Assembly (NCBI GenBank): GCA_019241495.1
Contig: JAFAWZ010000030.1
Location: 1-9,154 of the forward strand
Origin: Acidimicrobiales bacterium
GTDB lineage: Bacteria; Actinomycetota; Acidimicrobiia; Acidimicrobiales; Palsa-688
Direction of reading: 5' to 3'
Length of the DNA: 9,154 nt
Below the pieces are notes generated by a model. That model worked only from the letters and a program-made list of their open reading frames with translations. It was not told the origin of the DNA and searched no databases. Shown here one piece after another: positions 7,489-9,154 of this stretch (within the stretch, counting starts at the first letter, position 1; each line of letters begins with the position of its first letter). Made by a program: the position numbers and the translations under genes.

Positions 7489-7533
7489 GGGCGAAGGCGG
7501 CGCCTCGCCCGTAGACCAACTGAGCCGCCGCCT
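7489..7533. terminator. Possible convergent-gene terminator region (ribF / arfB), two competing hairpins
   Basis: Between the ends of ribF (7453) and arfB (7562), 7489-7510 can form gggcga-(bulged a)-ggc pairing with gcc-tcgccc around a 3-nt loop. Alternatively aggcggcg (7495-7502) pairs with cgccgcct (7526-7533). Neither is followed by a clear U-run on either strand; there is only TTTT at 7549-7552. This may be a GC-rich stem blocking readthrough between convergent genes. The terminator call is inferred from position more than sequence. Confidence 0.35.
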
Positions 7534-7561
7534 CTCCTCACCTCGAAGTTTTGCGACATCT

Positions 7562-8017
7562 TCAGGTCCGCTCGCGTCCCTCGTCGGGCCCTCTACGTCG
7601 GTCCTGCTTGAGCCGGCCGCGCCGGCGTTTTTCGTCCAACCGCCGGCGCTGGGAGGCGGCCGACGGACGGGTCGCCCGGCGGGGCGCCTGCACTATCAGC
7701 GCCCGGGCGAGCTGGGTGGCCAACCGGCTCAGGGCGAGCTGCCGGTTGCGGGTCTGGGATCGGGTGTCGCTGGCTGCCACCGACACGGTCGGGCCGAAGG
7801 CGCCGACCAGCCGCTCACGCGCCCACCCTGGCAGGCTCGGGGAGCGGGCGATGTCGAGCGTCGCCTCGGCCCGGGTGTTGGAGGTGTTCACGTGCTGGCC
7901 CCCTGGTCCGCCCGATGTGGAGAAACGCCACGTGATCTCCTCTACGGGTAGGCGAACCCCGGGGGCCAGCTCGGCCCGGAACGGCTCTGGCTCACGCGGG
8001 CCGGCCGGGTCACTCAT
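7562..8017 (-). CDS. arfB: Peptidyl-tRNA hydrolase ArfB (YaeJ/ICT1-type ribosome rescue)
   Basis: ArfB enters the A site of ribosomes stalled without a stop codon and hydrolyses peptidyl-tRNA through a GGQ loop, as a backup to tmRNA. The 151-residue product has the release-factor-like signature FSTSGGPGGQHVNTSNTR with GGQ at 39-41. A basic, Arg/Lys-rich C-terminal tail (about 115-151) of the type that occupies the mRNA entry channel follows. There are no codon-recognition domains, so it is not a full RF1/RF2. The ATG at 8017 is the only ATG/GTG/TTG start after the upstream in-frame stop (8090-8092). A strong hairpin sits 3 nt upstream and no free Shine-Dalgarno is visible. It is convergent to ribF and divergent from rpsO. 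Confidence 0.92.
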   Translation of the reverse strand: MSDPAGPREPEPFRAELAPGVRLPVEEITWRFSTSGGPGGQHVNTSNTRAEATLDIARSPSLPGWARERLVGAFGPTVSVAASDTRSQTRNRQLALSRLATQLARALIVQAPRRATRPSAASQRRRLDEKRRRGRLKQDRRRGPDEGRERT

Positions 8018-8020
8018 GTT

Positions 8021-8047
8021 GGTCCGATCCCGGCTCGGGGATGGACC
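8021..8047 (-). promoter_or_regulatory. Hairpin over the arfB ribosome-binding region
   Basis: On the arfB mRNA strand, GGTCCATCCC (8047-8038) pairs with GGGAT-c-GGACC (8031-8021). This gives ten base pairs with one bulged base and a 6-nt loop, ending 3 nt before the ATG. The only G-rich stretch that could serve as a ribosome-binding site is inside the stem, so translation may be occluded or controlled. The pairing is seen in sequence; the function is inferred. Confidence 0.6.
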
Positions 8048-8082
8048 CCGGCGCCACTCTTTGTGTCCAGAGAGGATCTTTG

Positions 8083-8132
8083 TGACGCGTCAATTGCATT
8101 ATTTGCCTGCATTATTTGCGGTCAACGCGTCA
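8083..8132. promoter_or_regulatory. Nested repeat cluster, candidate operator of the arfB/rpsO divergent region
   Basis: TGACGCGTCA (8083-8092, a perfect palindrome) and a second ACGCGTCA (8125-8132) are 40 bp apart. Between them lie two identical 12-bp direct repeats, tgcattatttgc, at 8095-8106 and 8108-8119. One box abuts the candidate -35 of the arfB promoter and the other covers its expected start site. The geometry resembles paired operators bound by a dimeric regulator. I do not recognise the regulator. Confidence 0.55.
8098..8125 (-). promoter_or_regulatory. Candidate sigma70-type promoter for arfB
   Basis: On the - strand, TTGACC (8125-8120, 5 of 6 to the -35 consensus) is followed after 16 nt by AATAAT (8103-8098, 5 of 6 to the -10). 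Transcription would start near 8091 and give a leader of about 70 nt ahead of arfB. It lies in an AT-rich patch that stands out from the GC-rich surroundings. Confidence 0.55.
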
Positions 8133-8245
8133 TAAAAGGCTTGTCCGGCGGAGGCGTCGCATCGCTGGATGTTTCTCACGAGGGCGCCCGGGCCGGTCAG
8201 GCGGCCCGCCGGGGCGGCGCGGCAGCCGGCGGAGCGGGGTCTGCC

Positions 8246-8254
8246 TGCTACCAT
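8246..8254 (+). promoter_or_regulatory. Candidate extended -10 promoter for rpsO
   Basis: TGC-TACCAT matches the extended -10 form TGN-TANNNT often used in high-GC bacteria. No good -35 lies upstream. A start near 8261 would place hairpin 8262-8278 at the 5' end of a leader of about 123 nt. The call rests on a short match only. Confidence 0.3.
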
Positions 8255-8261
8255 TGGGCCA

Positions 8262-8316
8262 GACCGGCGAGTCCGGTCGCGCCCGGACGAGCCGCCCCGA
8301 TGCGGGCGCGGCGCCC
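8262..8316 (+). promoter_or_regulatory. Structured leader of rpsO (possible S15 autoregulatory RNA)
   Basis: Two overlapping stems compete: GACCGG (8262-8267) with CCGGTC (8273-8278), or GTCCGG (8271-8276) with CCGGAC (8283-8288). A third hairpin forms at 8304-8316 (gggcg/cgccc). In several phyla S15 represses its own synthesis by binding structured rpsO leaders of unrelated sequence. Such a role here is an inference from position and alternative pairing. The rest of 8133-8383 holds no gene that I can support. Confidence 0.35.
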
Positions 8317-8383
8317 TGGGAAGCCATGATGGGCCGTCAAGGTGATGTGCCATCGTCGTTGATGTCAAGGGAATTCCGCATTC

Positions 8384-8641
8384 ATGCCAGATAAAGCCGC
8401 AACGATTGCGACCTACCGTACCCACGAGACCGATACGGGCTCGCCCGAGGTGCAAGTCGCCATCCTGAGCGAGCGCATCGCCCACCTGACGGAGCACCTG
8501 AAGGTTCACAAGGGCGACCACCACACCCGGCGCGGGCTGATGAAGCTGATCGGCCGCCGCCGGCGCCTCTTGGACTATGTCCGGGAGAACGACGTGGAGC
8601 GCTACCGCGACCTGATCGCCCGGCTCGGCCTGCGCCGCTAG
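8384..8641 (+). CDS. rpsO: 30S ribosomal protein S15
   Basis: S15 is a primary binder of the 16S rRNA central domain (three-way junction of helices 20-22) and contributes to intersubunit bridge B4. The 85 residues show the family pattern throughout. TGSPEVQVAIL (18-28) is followed by the rRNA-contacting HKGDHHTRRGL (42-52), then IGRRRRLLDYV and a final DLIARLGLRR. The length is one to four residues shorter than common S15 proteins because of a compact N-terminus. ATG 8384 is preceded by AAGGGA (8367-8372), 11 nt away. It heads a likely rpsO-pnp unit and is separated from the upstream operon by the oppositely oriented arfB. Confidence 0.97.
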   Translation: MPDKAATIATYRTHETDTGSPEVQVAILSERIAHLTEHLKVHKGDHHTRRGLMKLIGRRRRLLDYVRENDVERYRDLIARLGLRR

Positions 8642-8669
8642 CCCCGCCCCGCGAAGCCGTCCAAAGCGG

Positions 8670-8748
8670 CGACTGGAGGTCAGCTGCCAGTCGAGGATCC
8701 CCCGCCCACGCACCGCACGGGTCGAGGGGTCGCCGACTGGGAACTGGC
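8670..8748 (+). promoter_or_regulatory. Alternative-pairing element in the rpsO-pnp spacer
   Basis: CCAGTCG (8687-8693) can pair either with CGACTGG upstream (8670-8676, 10-nt loop) or with an identical CGACTGG downstream (8734-8740). A further ACTGGC (8743-8748) can pair with GCCAGT (8686-8691). Mutually exclusive stems in a leader are typical of attenuation or RNase-controlled switches. pnp leaders in enterobacteria are RNase III/PNPase-autoregulated. Whether that applies here is inference. The remainder of the 159-nt spacer shows only a small gccgt/gcggc stem (8656-8670) and no U-rich terminator. Confidence 0.45.
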
Positions 8749-8785
8749 CTAGCGCCGCTCCAACCGCCCGGTCCCCGGGCTCACG

Positions 8786-8792
8786 AAAGGAG
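8786..8792 (+). promoter_or_regulatory. Strong Shine-Dalgarno of pnp
   Basis: AAAGGAG ends 8 nt before ATG 8801. It is the clearest ribosome-binding site in the window and fixes the pnp start. Earlier ATGs in this frame are not needed. Confidence 0.8.
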
Positions 8793-8800
8793 CGTGCCGA

Positions 8801-9154
8801 ATGGCCGCCCAACCTGGAACGCCAACCACACTTTCAACCCCCATCTCGGGTACGACCAAGAACCTGACCTTCGAGACCGGGCTGCTGGCTCCCCAGTCGC
8901 AAGGCGCGGTGGTCGGCCGTATCGGAGAGACCACGGTCCTTGCCACTGCGAACGCTGCCTCGTCGGTCCGCGAGGGCATTGACTTCTTTCCCCTCACAGT
9001 CGATGTCGAAGAGAGGATGTACGCGGCCGGGAAAATCCCCGGATCGTTCTTCCGGCGGGAGGGCCGGCCCGCCGACACCGCCATTCTCACCGCCCGGCTG
9101 ATCGATCGGCCCCTGCGGCCGAGCTTCGCCGACGGTTACCGGAACGAGACCCAG
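8801..9154 (+). CDS. pnp: Polyribonucleotide nucleotidyltransferase (PNPase), 5' part
   Basis: PNPase is the phosphorolytic 3'-to-5' exoribonuclease of mRNA decay, and it can also add 3' tails. In some Actinomycetota it has a guanosine pentaphosphate synthetase annotation. Only 118 codons of a protein of roughly 700-800 residues are present, and the frame runs off the window edge. The first RNase PH-like domain is recognisable. It shows FETGLLAPQSQGAVVGRIGETTVLATA (24-50), FFPLTVDVEERMYAAGKIPGSFFRREGRP (62-90) and ARLIDRPLRPSF (98-109). Catalytic residues of the second RNase PH domain and the KH/S1 domains would lie beyond the window. ATG 8801 has a strong Shine-Dalgarno. The position after rpsO is the canonical one. 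Confidence 0.95.
   Translation, partial: MAAQPGTPTTLSTPISGTTKNLTFETGLLAPQSQGAVVGRIGETTVLATANAASSVREGIDFFPLTVDVEERMYAAGKIPGSFFRREGRPADTAILTARLIDRPLRPSFADGYRNETQ

Noticed and set aside
7470..7545. tRNA-like word on the - strand (ggctcagttggt with a possible D-arm) between ribF and arfB
   Set aside because: The D-arm-like segment is present, but no matching acceptor stem, no TTCGANTCC T-loop and no sensible anticodon loop follow. The match appears to be chance within GC-rich hairpin sequence.
8063..8329. Small + strand frame in the arfB-rpsO divergent region
   Set aside because: It overlaps the promoter and repeat island, has no ribosome-binding site, and its composition changes with the underlying DNA, so there is no sign of coding selection.
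8099..8812. 237-codon antisense frame across rpsO and its flanks
   Set aside because: It is opposite the unmistakable rpsO and its leader, has no recognisable motif, and is open only because stop codons are rare at this G+C.

Overview
This window holds most of the conserved bacterial nusA-infB translation and RNA-processing cluster. On the + strand the order is nusA, ylxR, infB, ylxP (DUF503), rbfA, truB, ribF. One gene then lies on the - strand (arfB), and rpsO and the 5' part of pnp follow on the + strand. Three things suggest a high-GC Actinomycetota-like bacterium: very high G+C, frequent TTG/GTG starts, and an IF2 with a very long Pro/Ala/Gly/Arg-rich linker plus a DUF503 gene in the operon. 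An acidimicrobial-type lineage would fit, but I cannot place it further from this sequence. No phage, transposon, CRISPR or defence genes are visible.

Bases 1-4796 carry NusA (transcription elongation/termination factor), YlxR (small RNA-binding protein) and IF2. The first 77 bases exactly repeat bases 687-763 inside nusA, so the window start is either an assembly-graph artefact or a tandem-duplication junction. The rimP gene expected upstream is not seen. The ylxR frame has no credible start codon, and a single missing base near 1370 would restore a typical N-terminus. Bases 4808-6398 hold ylxP, rbfA and truB, packed with 1-4 nt overlaps and therefore probably translationally coupled. A 104-nt truB-ribF spacer is largely made of an 18-bp tandem repeat. 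ribF follows.

The usual ribF-rpsO-pnp continuity is broken at 7562-8017 by a convergent arfB gene (GGQ-type ribosome-rescue hydrolase). The 366-nt divergent region between arfB and rpsO (8018-8383) contains the densest non-coding structure in the window: an AT-rich island with two 12-bp direct repeats framed by two ACGCGTCA boxes. These overlie a good sigma70-like promoter pointing toward arfB. There is also a strong hairpin 3 nt before the arfB ATG, and a probable rpsO promoter and structured leader. The 159-nt rpsO-pnp spacer has mutually exclusive stems that could regulate pnp.

Functionally the genes link transcription elongation (NusA), initiation (IF2), 30S maturation (RbfA, S15), tRNA modification (TruB), flavin cofactor synthesis (RibF), stalled-ribosome rescue (ArfB) and RNA decay (PNPase). 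The gene content is ordinary core machinery. The points worth a second look are regulatory DNA, repeats and likely sequence or assembly errors, not a new protein system.
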